Source: Phellopilus nigrolimitatus (Eukaryota > Basidiomycota > Agaricomycetes > Hymenochaetales > Hymenochaetaceae). Taken from it: DNA of 64,000 nt. The stretch's first letter is position 1. Every line of letters starts with the position of its first letter. The notes beneath the pieces were generated by a model. It worked only from the letters and a program-made list of their open reading frames with translations. It was not told the DNA's origin and ran no database searches. Positions 51,162 to 64,000 of this stretch are shown here, one piece after another. The stretch covers positions 1 to 64,000 of the forward strand of contig JAJOHG010000145.1 in NCBI GenBank assembly GCA_021029095.1, given 5' to 3'. The translations under genes were made by a program, and so were the position numbers.

Positions 51162-53780
51162 ATGTTGGCTGCATCAGCGGGCAGAAGGATTGCACTTATT
51201 GACCCAGCATCGCTCAGGTCGTCCTCTGTAGCTCCGTCGCCGGCAAAGCAGACTGCGCTCGACGTCGAGCTCACTGCTCTCGCCTGGGCCTCAGACAACA
51301 CCGCCTTGTTTGTTTCCGCAGAGGGTTCAATTCGGAGGTACGACAGCTCAGGCCATTTCGAGAAGACGATCCATGCTGTTGGTGGACGTGTGCCTGTGTT
51401 GGCTGTGAAGGGAAACGAGGCCCTATATTACGCGAAGGACGATAAGGCCTATGAGCTCGATTGCAGGACTGGTATCGTGACAACAGCTTTTGAAGGCCCT
51501 TCCTCATCTGTTAGGTCTCTCTCCCTTTCGAGTGATGCGTCGCTTCTCGCCGTTGCTTCGGCATCGGGATGCACTGTACACAGCCTGGAAGACTCGACAC
51601 ATGTTACTCTCAGCGGCTTTCCTTCGAGCAGCCCAGCCGAAATTGCCGTTTGCGCCTTTCATCCGCATTCTCGGACACGTCTTTTTGTCGGCTATGGACA
51701 CCATCTCCTCATATATGATACGAATTCACCGACCGCGCCTGTCAAGTCTATTACGCTGGTGTCGTCGTCGGCGGTGAAGATTATGGGCGAGATAATAGCC
51801 ATTTCAAGCAGTCCATTCAGTAAAACGCTTGCGGTAGTTGGTTGCTCAAGCGGTCTTGTGTGTATGATTGACCTCGAGAAAGAGAAGGGGTATGTATAAG
51901 AGACGCTTGTTATTACTATATAGCGCTAAAAGTTCATCCAGGCTGTTCAAGACTCTGGACGTCAAACAGCCACTGTCGTCGCTCTCATTCACAGCAGATG
52001 GCGTCGCAATGTTAATGGGTACTGAGACCGGTCAGCTCCTCGTACAGAACCTACGTACAATCGACAAGGGCCAAAATCCGAAGAAGTTAGTCATTAGCGC
52101 GGAGGGAAAGCGCATCGTTGGCCTAGCGGTGCAGAAGAAGCTCAAGTCTGCATCAATTGCAAAATCTCCCAACGCAATTAAAGCGAAAGGCCCTCTGAAG
52201 CAAAGTCCGCGGACCTCCAAGCCGCTCACTACACAGGACATCAACGTGAGGCCCAGCCCCGCCACCCGCCGCACCTCAGCGTCGGCCGTACAGCCCAGAT
52301 CCCCTGCAGTGCGTCCAGTCCGGGCGATGAGCGCTGCAGACCGGGCATCCGGCGCCCCCGCGCGTCGGATGAAATCCCCGAAGGAGATGGCGACACCTGT
52401 CCCTGCTCGCCCGCGGAGGATGGCAATAAGTCCGTTTACGTCGAGCATGGCCGGGAGCGAAAACTCCATGAACATGTCCTGTGAGTTTGCATTTCCACCC
52501 ATCATTACATTATTGATGAACATAACGTTTCTCAAGTACAATTGGAGACTATGCCGTCTCCCCTTGCGATGCGGTGTAGACCACTGGGGAAGGCACCGGC
52601 GAGCATAGTATCTCTCGGACCCCCGCCACCTCGTTCACATCTGAATGCAATGACGGTATCCATAGATGGAAAAACCTCAGCGGGAAGCAAACCACTTGCG
52701 AAAAAACTAGACCGTATACCCACCGCGACTGAAACGATCCGATCCACAAGGTCTGCTGCGTCCGCATCTTCGAAGCCCAATACGGTCGCAGCATTCCAAG
52801 CCAAGACGTCGCCAAACTCAATTCGATCTAGGACAGAGTCCTTGCTGTCGAAAGCCCTGCCATCCCGACCATCGAGCTCTGCGCTGTCTTCGAAGGAGCA
52901 CGACCGCCTCGGCCTCAAGCCAGAATCGCGCCGTAGAACTTGCAGTGCGGTCTCCTCGTCTACGACTGTTTCTGCGGGGCTTGCTGCGCGGAGGCAGAAA
53001 GCGAACCCGGCCCCCGCGTTAAGCGTCGCATCGAGTCCGGACATCGAGGATGTGCGTCTAAACCTGCCAAGTCCTACGAAGGAAATGTGGGATGACGGTG
53101 TCTCGTACACCGCGCCATTGAAGGTCGCAAAGAAACTAGATAAGAGGAAGGGAAGAGCACGGGGTGCAAACGCTCTCCGCCTGGAAGCGGGCAAGCCGGA
53201 CGAGATGGAGGAATGGCCGCTCTCTGCACCGCCGACCACGGTAGAAGAAGGGAAAAGGCGGGTTGACTTTGATATTGTTGAGGAGAAGATGCAAGAGAGC
53301 GTGAGCGCAAGCACAAGCAACGACGATGATGACGTTAACGAAGAGGAAGCTGCCAGCAAATCAAATATGTCGCTCTCCCCTCCCCACCCAAAGGCCCACA
53401 TGAGTGCAGCACGCCTTTCTCCCGGCACCGCACTCGCCTTCTCGCCCTTGCGTGCACTCGGGCTGCGGCCTTCGCCATCGCAGACGTCCTCCCCGCTGAA
53501 CCCGCACGCTTTACCAGGCCCGGCAACGCCCGGCAGCATCGCGCCGGCGAAGGCGCAAGAGTTCCTGCGCGCACTGCTGGCCCCCGCGCTTGTGGATTTC
53601 CAACAGGAGACGCGCGCGGAGATGCTTGGTCTCCATCTCGACATGCTGCGCCTAGGCCGTGATTGGAAGCGTGAGATGCGCGAAGCAGTCGCGGAAGCGT
53701 GGGAGGGCGAGGTGATTATGTTGAGAGAGGAGAACAAGAGGCTGAGGGAAGAGAATGAGAGATTGAGGAGGGGAATATGA
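51162..53780 (+). CDS. NEDD1-like WD40 protein (gamma-tubulin complex adaptor)
   Basis: Three exons, 51162-51889, 51942-52480 and 52537-53780, encode 836 aa. The N-terminal about 330 residues form weak WD40 blades (LTALAWASDNTALFVSAEG, SLSLSSDASLLAVASASG, LSSLSFTADGVAMLMGTETG). A long Ser/Pro-rich basic middle follows. The end is a helical region (FLRALLAPALVDFQQETRAE, LGLHLDMLRLGRDWKREM) and a coiled coil (LREENKRLREENERLRR). This layout and the LHLDMLR helix match NEDD1/GCP-WD, which recruits the gamma-tubulin ring complex to spindle poles. The frame is open upstream to 51066 but lacks an ATG, so 51162 was taken. SP/TP sites in the middle suggest mitotic phosphorylation, by analogy. Confidence 0.75.
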
Positions 53781-54077
53781 TTATGGCTATGATTATGATT
53801 ATGACTTTTATGCGCTTATGTTTTTAATCGCTTTATTTAACCGCTTGTATCATATCGAAACACCTTGTGGATTGAAATCTGACTTGAATTCAGGGCATGA
53901 AAAGTACAAGCGCCTGCTACAGACATACAAGTTCGTCGTTGTCATCGTTTCCATTCCAAGCCACAAAGCGGTGGTGAAGAAACACGACCACGTGACTGAT
54001 GTGGCTGCCGCGTTTGGGCGTTTACGGCTTCATTGAACTTGTCTTGACCTCTCACCACTCTTCTTTTTCTCACCAAG

Positions 54078-55009
54078 ATGTCATCGCTGCTAAAGGCTGA
54101 CTCTAAAGATGAAATACAGAAATCGGAATCCAAGGAGGTTAAGAAAGATGACATGTTCTTCTTCTCTCTCATAACTTTCAAGGTCCGTAGTATAGCGGCG
54201 GAGTTGATTTGTGGCTGCAGTCATTGATGCTTCTTCTAGGTCGAGGATTGCCTTTTCAGAGTTCCACGACTGGCATTCGAAAAGGAGTCAGACGTCTTCA
54301 AAGGCATGTTTTTACTGCCTCGCGGAGAGATCGCCGACTCGGAGGTTGATGGCTCGAGCGAGGAGAAACCTTTGGTACTGGAGGGCGTGAAGGCAGAGGA
54401 TTTCCGCTGCCTGATGCGCGTCTTATTTCCATTGCCACGATCGTGAGCTCTACTAAGAACTTGAAACTCCGGGGTTTAATTTAATTTCAATGAGATCCTT
54501 CGCTTTCGTATTTCAGGCCGTACTGGACAGCGTTTTACATGACTTCGGCGCAGTGGATTTCCGTCCTGCGACTGTCACACATGTGGTGCTTTAATAGGAT
54601 CCGATCACTTGCGATAGCCGAACTGGAAAAGGACGCTTTCCTAGGCGTGACGAAGAAAGTTGAGCTTGCTTACTCGTTTGACATATCGTCCTGGATCCGA
54701 CCTGCCTGCCACGCACTTGTGATGAGGCGAGATTCGCTCTCGCTTGAGGAGGGTATCAGGTTGGGTATGGACTTTGTGATTAAACTGGGTCTGGTTCGAG
54801 ACATTCGCTATCGCTGGCAGATCGAGAATAGAGGGTCCGCGCAGCTCAATCGACAGCCAGCTCCGCCAGTTCTCCGGTCGTCTCCTATCGGGCCCATACC
54901 CATCTCTAATCCAACAGGGCTTTTGAAAACGGATATTCCAAAGGAATCATTGGAAAAAGTTGTCAATGATGCGCTCACAGATATATTCGGGCTGGAGGAT
55001 GGAAAGTAA
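54078..55009 (+). CDS. BTB/POZ domain protein, dispersed fourth copy
   Basis: Three exons, 54078-54182, 54240-54442 and 54517-55009, encode 266 aa. Intron positions match those of the tandem copies 44 kb away: exon 1 ends FSLITFK, exon 2 begins VEDCLFRVPRLAFEKESDV, exon 3 has LSHMWCFNRIRSLAIAELE. It has a longer, charged N-terminus (MSSLLKADSKDEIQKSESKE) and an extra Pro-rich C-terminal segment. It has a clear ATG and intact splice sites and serves as a reference for the family gene model. Function unknown; BTB domains generally mediate dimerisation and Cullin-3 binding. Confidence 0.85.
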
Positions 55010-55197
55010 AGAACTTGACGTCACGCATTAGTTCATTGGCCACTACGCAGTGGGTATCGCAAGCTGTAACTCTAGTATGACAACGCGGACGCGTCGCATC
55101 TTAGTAGTGGAATAATATACATCCTTTGAAAAGTATACGGAGGTTCATACATGTACAAAACACTAGCAAGGAAACACAATGTGATGCGAGACTGCAA

Positions 55198-55848
55198 TTA
55201 GGGCACCGATAACATCGGCGCCTTCCGAACGAAGTCGTTTCTTTCCAGCTCGTCCACAATAAATGCCGAAAATGCGAGACGAGGCAACGTTGTCGTGCGC
55301 TTTCCATCGCCCAGGTAGCCTGCCTGGTACTCGCGCGTCTGACCGTTCGTCAGTAGCGGCACGCGCGCGATCGTCCATGCCAGCGCGTCTCCGCTTGCGC
55401 GAATCGTCTCTCCGACCGCGACGATGTCCTTGTATGCGTTGTGCGCGAGTAGCGAGACACCGCCCACGAGCAGCCAGAACACTTTATCCGACTTGTCGTG
55501 CTCGTCCGTGATGGAGCCTGTGCCCAGCGCGATGAGCCGGGGGACGCCGACCTCTTTCATCTGGGCGATGACGACGGCATAGCCCTTTGCGAGCGGGGTG
55601 CCCGGGGGATGTCGAGCGCTGGGCCCGAGGGCGGAAACGACAGCGTGCACGCCAACGAGTGCGCCCGCGAGGGCGGCGGCGTCTGTGAGCTCGCCCTGGA
55701 CGACTGTAACGCCCGGATTGGAAGATATGTCGGAGGGCACTTTTTGTGGCGACCGGGCGTAGACGACGATGGTATGGGAGGCGGCGAGAAGCTCGCGGAC
55801 GAGGAGTGGACCGATGCCACCTGTGCCACCGAGAACGAGGACGTGCAT
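55198..55848 (-). CDS. NAD(P)-binding Rossmann-fold protein (NmrA/SDR-like)
   Basis: One exon, 216 aa from ATG at 55848. It begins MHVLVLGGTGGIGPLLVREL, a Rossmann dinucleotide-binding loop of the extended/atypical short-chain dehydrogenase type (GGTGGIG). Then follow VVQGELTDAAALAGAL (the conserved Asp region), VSALGPSA and VPRLIALGTGSI. No catalytic YxxxK is obvious, as in NmrA-like and BVR-B-like proteins that may sense or reduce cofactors. The frame is open upstream for 74 codons, but that part has no family character, so the Met before the Rossmann strand was chosen. Substrate unknown. Confidence 0.8.
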   Translation of the reverse strand: MHVLVLGGTGGIGPLLVRELLAASHTIVVYARSPQKVPSDISSNPGVTVVQGELTDAAALAGALVGVHAVVSALGPSARHPPGTPLAKGYAVVIAQMKEVGVPRLIALGTGSITDEHDKSDKVFWLLVGGVSLLAHNAYKDIVAVGETIRASGDALAWTIARVPLLTNGQTREYQAGYLGDGKRTTTLPRLAFSAFIVDELERNDFVRKAPMLSVP

Positions 55849-56113
55849 GACGGGCTCTTGCAGGTTAGTGGTAGTAATTGTATGCTTATATAGGTCTTGG
55901 TTAACACGCTGCTGGGAAGTGCTGAATGACGCAACGCGCTTCGTGTTCCTTACGTAAGTATACCGCGTCTGCGACGGTCCGCTCAACGTCGAGACGTCGA
56001 CCACGACATTTCTCGTCGCCGATTCGCGGCGACATGTCGGCTTTTGCTTAAGCGACTCGAAGAGACTCAAAGATCGACTACAATATAACTGACAGAAGCT
56101 CTAGTACTGAACG
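55849..56113. promoter_or_regulatory. Shared divergent promoter region, oxidoreductase / VPS11
   Basis: 265 bp between divergent start codons. No specific site was identified. Confidence 0.45.
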
Positions 56114-59100
56114 ATGTCTACATCCACATTACAGAACGCGTCAAATGCTGCTCCTGCTGTACGTGATGGTGGTCTGAACAACGTGCAAGTTGCTAATGTC
56201 AAATTTTCAGTGGAGGCACTTCACCTTCTTCGATGCTACGCCAGTGAAAGATATCCACGACTTAGCCAGTCCGCCAGAGGCATTTAAGGTATACACAGGC
56301 AGCCCTTCGCCAGCTTAAGATTGCGTCTGACTCTCGCCCAGAACACTCCAGAAATATCCGTCCTCTCGTCCTCTTCCGCCGGTGTGCTACTTGCAGACAT
56401 CTATGGAAGTATACATATCCTGAACAAGGAGTTTGAGGATGTCAGGAGCTGGGTTGCTCACGTCGGTGGGAGGGTAACGCATATGGTCGATAGGAAGGGC
56501 GTTCTTGTAACTATCGGTGTAGGTGTTCAGCACACTGCTGCTGGGAAAATTTGACGTTCTACGTAGTATAGGAAGAGGAGACAACGCCCTCGCCACTGCT
56601 GAAGATATGGGACCTTGGAAAGACAGACAAGAAGACCGGGACTCCTTCTCTTCTGCGTTCGGTGAAAATCCAGCATGGAAACCGACCGCATCCCGTGAGC
56701 ATTGTTATCGCCTTGTTTTGATCATTTCCTGACTCTTGAGTAGGTATCAACATTAGCGCTCTCCGCCTCCCTCTCCCACCTTGCCATCGGTCTTGCCGAC
56801 GGGACTATTCTTCTCTACCGGCACCTCGACCAATCCCTCTCGAGTTCGACCGCGCTTTCCGCACTCCCAAAGCCGCGTACTCTCCTCGAGGCGCCCGCAG
56901 AGCCGATCACGGGGCTCGGTTTCCGCGATCCCGGGGAGGACGCGCCCCATCTCTTCCTCTTCGCCGCGACGACGAGCCGCGTACTGTGCTTCCAGGCTTC
57001 CGGGAAGGGCAACAGCGCGGCCCCGCGCGTCGTAGATGAGCTTGGCGCAGGCCTGGGGTGTGCGGTCATGGACTGGCGTGCTCGCGATATCGTGGTGGCA
57101 AGGGACGAGGCGATCTATTTGTGCAGTACGGAGGGGCGGGGCGCGTCAATGGCGTATGAGGGTCATAAATCGTCAATTCACACCCACCTGAACTACCTCG
57201 TCATCGTCTCTCCTCCCTTCTTTCCCTCGGCTGCCAACAATTCAGCGACGGTGCGGAATTTCGTTGCGAAGACGCAACTTCCAGACAAGACCGACATCTC
57301 GAAGGTCACCGTATTTGACCTCGAGAATAAACTCGTTGCGTACTCAGGCACGTTCGTCGAAGGTGTACGAGCCGTTGTCTCCGAGTGGGGCCACATCTAT
57401 GTTCTAACGAACGACGGAAAGGTAATCTCTTCAAGCTGTCGTCTAACCGCAGATCTAATGAGCTTTGTGTTTTAGCTATCATGTCTCGAAGAGAAACCGA
57501 CGCCAGAGAAGCTAGACATGCTCTACCGAAAGAACTTGTATCTTCTTGCCTTGAACCTCGCCAACACACGGGGACTTGATGAGTTTAGCGTCGCGGACAT
57601 TCATCGACAGTATGGCGACCACCTGTATAGTAAAGGTGACTACGACGGCGCGATGCAGCAGTTCGTGAAAACTATTGGGTATCTCCAGCCTAGTTATGTT
57701 ATTCGCAAGGTCAGAGTACTGCTGCTTCTGCTAACTTAAAGCACTGTTTCACGATCAACTCTTCTCTCCTCTAGTTCCTAGACGCCCAGCGCATCCACAA
57801 CCTTGTAACCTACCTGCAAGACCTCCATTCACTCGGCCTCGCCAACTCAGAGCATACCACCCTCCTCCTTAACACGTACACGAAGCTCAAGGACGTCACG
57901 CGACTCGACAGCTTCATCAAGACAGAGGCGCGGCCATCGTCCGACGGCGACGTGTCCAAGGACGAGCCGCCATTTGACCTCGAGACTGCAATCCGCGTGT
58001 GCAGGCAGGCGGGCTACTTCGAGCATGCAAGTTACCTCGCGAAGAAGTACAAGCGGCATGAGGACTATCTGAGGATACAGGTGGAGGATGCGGCGAATTA
58101 TAAGGACGCGCTCGCGTACGTGAGACGCCTTGACCCAGAGGCTGTACGTATATTTATTATGTCGGTCAACTTCTCAGCTGATGATTTCATGCAGACGGAG
58201 AACAATCTCGCGCGATACGGCCGCGTTATGCTCGCTAATCTTCCCGATGAAACGACTCAGTTGTTGATCGATATTTGTGTTGGAGCTACTTCGGCCTCTA
58301 ACGACGCGGATGACCTTCAGTCAGCAAGAAAGAACTCTTCCACGGCCCCTTCATACCTTTCGTACCTTGCACTGAGTCGCGGAGTGGCAAACGCGTCGGA
58401 AATCAGCACCCCGCCGTCTCCGTCAACTGCCACGGCCAAACAATTTGACGATCCTCCCAAGCCGACGCCTCGGCGGACGGCTTCCGTGCACGATACCCCG
58501 CGCACCGAGTCTCCTGCGCCGCCCTCCGTCCTCGTTGTGAAGCCCAAACCGGAGAAGCGGCCTTCTCCGCGTCAGTATTTCTCGCACTTCGTCGACAACA
58601 TGGATAAGTTTGTCGTCTTCCTCGAGGCCGTCGCACTCCGTCGTTGGGGACAAACGGTCGACGACGTCCCGGTGTCTCCAGCAGACTCGCAGCCGCTTCC
58701 GCTGGACGAGGAGGCGGACAAGCACGACCAAGTCGCGGTGTGGAACACGCTTCTCGAGCTCTACCTCACGCTCTCCGAGGAGGAAGGCGAGCAGAGCGCA
58801 CTGCGCGCGAAGGCTCTCGTGCTCCTGCAGAGCGACACGCTCCCGTACGACCCCACGCATGCGCTCATCCTCTGCGCGACGCGTGACTTCACGCCGGGGC
58901 TCGTGCTCCTGTGGGAGCGGCTCGGGATGTACGAGGACGTGGTGCGCTTCTGGATCGCTCAGGAGACGGAGGCGCACGCGCCCGGTGCGTCCGCGCAGGT
59001 GCTCCGCGCGCTCGCGCAGTACGGCCTCGAACACCCGCACCTGTACCCGCTCGTGCTGCGCTTCCTGACGGCAGACGCAGTGCTGCTGAGCCGGCACGCG

Positions 59101-59758
59101 CAGGAGCTCGAAGGCATATTGGAGTACATCGACCGCGAGAAGCTCATGCCCCCGCTCGGCGTGATACAGGTGTTGAGCCGGAACGACGTGACGAGCGTCG
59201 GGCTCATAAAGCAGTGGCTGCTGACACGGGTTAAGCAGTCGAAGGATGAGATTCAAGCTGTGAGCATTTCATCTAGTTTGAGAAAGGCATCAAGGCTGAA
59301 ATCTGTTTTCAGGATGAACAACTCATCAACTCCTACCGCGACGAGACGCGAACGAAGCTCAAGCAGGTGGAGGAGCTTTCGGACCCCGATCATCCGAGGG
59401 TCTTCCATGTCACGCGCTGCTCGGCCTGCAGCGGCCAGCTCGACCTCCCGAGCATCCACTTCATGTGCAACCATAGCTACCATCAGCGGTACGTCAAGTT
59501 CCTTTGACGCCCACGTCAACTTTCCGCTGACTACTTACTCGCATTACTAGTTGCCTTGCGGAGAACGAGACTGAGTGCCCCAACTGTGCGCGCGATCACG
59601 GGATGCTACGCGAAATCCGGAGGAACAACGAGCGGCTTGCAGGACAACATGATCTGTTTGTTTCGGAGGTCAAGGAGGGCGGCTTCAGTACAGTGGCTGG
59701 TGGATTCAGCCGCGGGCTGATGAGGATGACACGGGTAGACGAGGTTTCGGCCTCGTAG
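56114..59758 (+). CDS. VPS11: VPS11, core subunit of HOPS and CORVET tethering complexes
   Basis: Ten exons (56114-56158, 56211-56288, 56342-56518, 56572-56694, 56744-57421, 57476-57709, 57775-58143, 58195-59259, 59313-59488, 59551-59758) encode 1,050 aa in phase. The N-terminus (WRHFTFFDATPVKD) and the following beta-propeller (LLKIWDLGK, HLAIGLADGTILLYR) are typical of Vps11/Pep5. An alpha-solenoid follows (YGDHLYSKGDYDGAMQQF, AIRVCRQAGYFEHASYLAKK). The C-terminal RING-H2 has CSACSGQLDLP, CNHSYHQRC and CPNC. Vps11 tethers endosomes and vacuoles before fusion and its RING links it to Vps18. There is a fungal-specific Ser/Pro insert near residues 600-680. Its length fits the family. Confidence 0.95.
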
Positions 59759-59887
59759 TATATATTTGTTTCTCCATTTGCCCTTACTTCCGCCGGTTTC
59801 GATCAGCACCAATAAATGAGATATTCAGCTGGATATTTGGAGCTGTAATGTACATCTTTTCCCGGATGCTTGACTACAACTTCCGTT

Positions 59888-61736
<1,849 letters not shown>

Positions 61737-62202
61737 ATGCCAGCATTCCCGAACAATCCGCTCAACCGGTCTTCACTGAACAGCACGCTCAGGAAGTACC
61801 CAGCACTATTCGGCATGCCATTCGTGCTCCTCATCGTCGGAGCGTCGTTCGCGTTGACGCCGTTCACGCAGACGCGCTACGACCTTCAGAACCAGCGGAA
61901 TTCATCTGTGAACAACATCTTGCTCCCGGCCTGATACGAGCTCACTGTCCTTACTAGGTCTCGAAGGAAGAGGAGCTTGGACTGAACAAGCGCAAGAAGA
62001 AATTCGACATTCGCGAGGAGTACTATGTAAGTTCGACAGGCATTTTTTCTAATACAGTCCGTATCTTATAATACTTTTCTGTTTTCTCCAGCGAATACAA
62101 TCAGCAGCGGACCAAGAATGGGAGCCCAAACGTATAGAGCGACCGAAGGGCGTACCAGACTGGGGTGTTCCTCCCGCTGAACCGCCATCCGAGCGTCAAT
62201 AG
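61737..62202 (+). CDS. COX16: COX16, cytochrome c oxidase assembly factor
   Basis: Three exons, 61737-61907, 61958-62026 and 62092-62202, encode 116 aa. Cox16 is a small inner-membrane protein that helps insert Cox1/Cox2 during complex IV assembly. The N-terminus has the family block LRKYPALFGMPFVLLIVG, with one membrane helix, then FALTPFTQTRYDL. After the helix come KKKFDIREEYY and EWEPKRIERPKGVPDWGVPP, all typical. The donor of intron 1 (GTGAAC) is weak but keeps phase and the conserved sequence on both sides. Confidence 0.92.
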
Positions 62203-62493
62203 TATGAAACTGTATTATATTAATATGTATCATAGCCAAAAGATCTCAAGGGAAATAAAGAGAAAATAAAGAAGAAGGAAACGATTGTCATTGACAGGAG
62301 CGTGGGAAGAATTAGGGCATGGAACCACGATGGATACAAAACAGGTGGTTCAAGTTGTTGTGACCCAACACGCAGGTCACTCGAACAGTAACAACGCCCT
62401 GCGGACCTCACAGCCAAACGCGCCGTCACTCCTCGTTACTGCTCTGCGGACGTTGTCACCGACGTCGGGAACAGCCTGCTCAAATAAAAAAGA

Positions 62494-63745
62494 ATGAACA
62501 GCAACACGTTTGACCCTTCATCCTACGACCATGTCGCTGCTCAGGCCCAGGCTCAGGCCCAGGTCCTGACCCAGACAGCCAACGCAGCCCGCAAGCGCAA
62601 CCGTCAGACTGACCAGGACGCAGACCCCAAGCTCATCCAAAAACGCGCAAAAGCAGCAGAACGCCAGCGGAACAAGCGCGAGCGCGACCGCAGAAAAAGC
62701 ATGGAAGTCGCCTCCGTGCCCGTGCCCCAGGCTGCTGGTCCCTCTAATCCCACGCAGCCGCCTGTGCCAGGCATAGACCCCGCCCACCTCGCCGCCCTCT
62801 CGAAGGAGGAGGACGACCGCCGCGAAAAAGTGCGCGCCGCCGCGCGCGAGCGTCAGCGCAAACACCGCGCGCTCGTCAAGCAGAAGAAGATGGCGGAGCT
62901 CGGGCTCGCGATGGGCCAGGACGGCGTCTCAGGCCTTGAGGAAATGCATTATGCGCTAGGCCCTGATGGCCAGTATCAGCCTGTCTTGCCACCTAATGCT
63001 CATCAGCCCGAGATGGGCAACCAGGACCAACCATTCCCGCATGGCCACGGCGCGCAGACCGGAGGGCAGACGTTTGCGTCGACTCTACTCCTTTCATTCT
63101 CGTGTTCGCCGCTATTAAAACAGCACCTCTTGCGCACTCTGCACATGACGAACGAGGAGCTCTGCTCTCTCGAACCTATCCTTTCCGCTGCTTGGGACCA
63201 GTGGGACCACGCTGTGAGTGTCTCACATCTCACATCGGTTCTCTTCTTTCTTGCACTTCTTTGTCCTTTCCCATTTTGCTTCGCTTCCAACCAAATATAA
63301 GCGCTGGAACTAAATTGACACAAAATATCTGCTCTGACAGCGCCGCCTTCACTATGCCGAACAAGCGGCCAAGGCGAATGCAGATCAGCAGAACGGCTCG
63401 GGGCAAAACACCGCTCCGCCTCCGCATCCCTTCGGTCCACCGCCCAATGGGGACCCAAATGTGCAGGACCCGAATGACTTCCGCGCGCGATTTCACCGGC
63501 CGTTGACCGCGCCCTCGCCCTTCGGCGCGTCCGCGGGCGCACAAATCGACCCGAGTCTTGGCGGCGCCGTGCCTAATCATCAGGGCGACCGCATCCTCGC
63601 ACAGGTCGTGCAAGCAGCGAAGGCCGCTGCGGCGGCGGCAGCAGCGGATGCTGATGCTGAAGGCGGCATGGACACTGATGCGGATATCAGCGATAAGGAG
63701 GATACGGATGTCTCGAACGTCGGGGAAAACAAGGCGGCTTCCTGA
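62494..63745 (+). CDS. Unrecognised protein with a bZIP-like basic region
   Basis: Two exons, 62494-63213 and 63341-63745, encode 374 aa. Residues about 45-72 are strongly basic (KLIQKRAKAAERQRNKRERD), and a second basic segment (KVRAAARERQRKHRALVKQK) lies about 60 residues later. No leucine zipper with regular spacing follows, so a bZIP call is not supported. Between them is a Pro-rich stretch; the C-terminal exon has NG/Pro-rich sequence, an Ala run (KAAAAAAAADADAEGG) and an acidic tail. The spacing of basic and acidic blocks suggests a nuclear, nucleic-acid-associated protein, but this is inference. An AQAQAQAQ repeat lies near the start. Confidence 0.7.
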
Positions 63746-64000
63746 ACATCCGCTTATTGACAATTGGACTTCTGTGGTAGCGTTTGTAGAAAGCTCCTTT
63801 CTTGTCGCCTCCTGCGTATTTCTCCTCTATTCCGTACGCTTTCTCTCTGTTTCTCTCCGTCTCTCTCTCCGTCTCGTTTGGGTAATAATGGTGCAGTATG
63901 TTCGATGTTCTGTTTTCTAAGACCTCTTTTATATATCGCCTTCTGTACTTAAACGATATCTCCGACTTTGAAGTACGTAATGTCTATCGACGGACATACT

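Overview
This window is nuclear DNA from a filamentous basidiomycete, most likely an Agaricomycete mushroom-forming fungus. The genes are split by many short introns (about 45-70 nt, GT-AG with CTNAC-like branch points). The gene set fits that clade: SKN7, HET-C, a Pho85-type cyclin, PAM17, COX16 and a small BTB/POZ family. No prokaryotic, viral or CRISPR features were seen. Exon coordinates were worked out by hand from splice signals and reading phase; for most genes every exon junction kept phase from ATG to stop.

Layout. 1-20 kb is very GC-rich with long low-complexity intergenic stretches. It holds a PCL-like cyclin (2562-4067, +), three tandem BTB/POZ genes (7613-10558, +), an 18-exon HET-C gene (10769-14520, -) and the response regulator/HSF-type transcription factor SKN7 (16608-19874, +). 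From about 20.7 kb the DNA is less GC-rich and gene-dense. It holds a very large gene on the minus strand (20770-26762) that joins a CCCH zinc finger to ankyrin-like repeats and a ClpB/SKD3-like AAA+ ATPase, a Cdc4/Met30-like F-box/WD40 protein (27084-29157, -), a single-pass membrane SH3 protein (29780-31000, -), a SNF2-family ATPase (31437-36165, -), PAM17 (36388-37342, +), a second membrane SH3 protein (38038-39741, -), DBP2 with an unusually long conserved-position intron (40904-43464, -), a PTR2/POT peptide transporter (43859-46051, +) and a cis-prenyltransferase (46204-47280, +).

The gap at 47.3-51.1 kb is the most repeat-like part: a perfect 55-bp inverted pair nested inside a 76-bp inverted pair, a 44-nt T run, and an unrecognised spliced gene. 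The right end is conserved housekeeping: a NEDD1-like WD40 protein (51162-53780, +), a fourth BTB gene (54078-55009, +), an NAD(P)-binding oxidoreductase (55198-55848, -), VPS11 (56114-59758, +), adenylosuccinate synthetase (59888-61472, -), COX16 (61737-62202, +) and an unrecognised basic protein (62494-63745, +).

The genes do not form one pathway. Several neighbours are divergent pairs sharing 220-400 bp promoters (SNF2/PAM17, DBP2/PTR2, oxidoreductase/VPS11, ADSS/COX16). The best candidates for something undescribed are the zinc finger-ankyrin-AAA+ fusion with its recently duplicated linker, the decaying tandem BTB array, the SNF2 intron that cuts the P-loop, and the nested inverted repeats.
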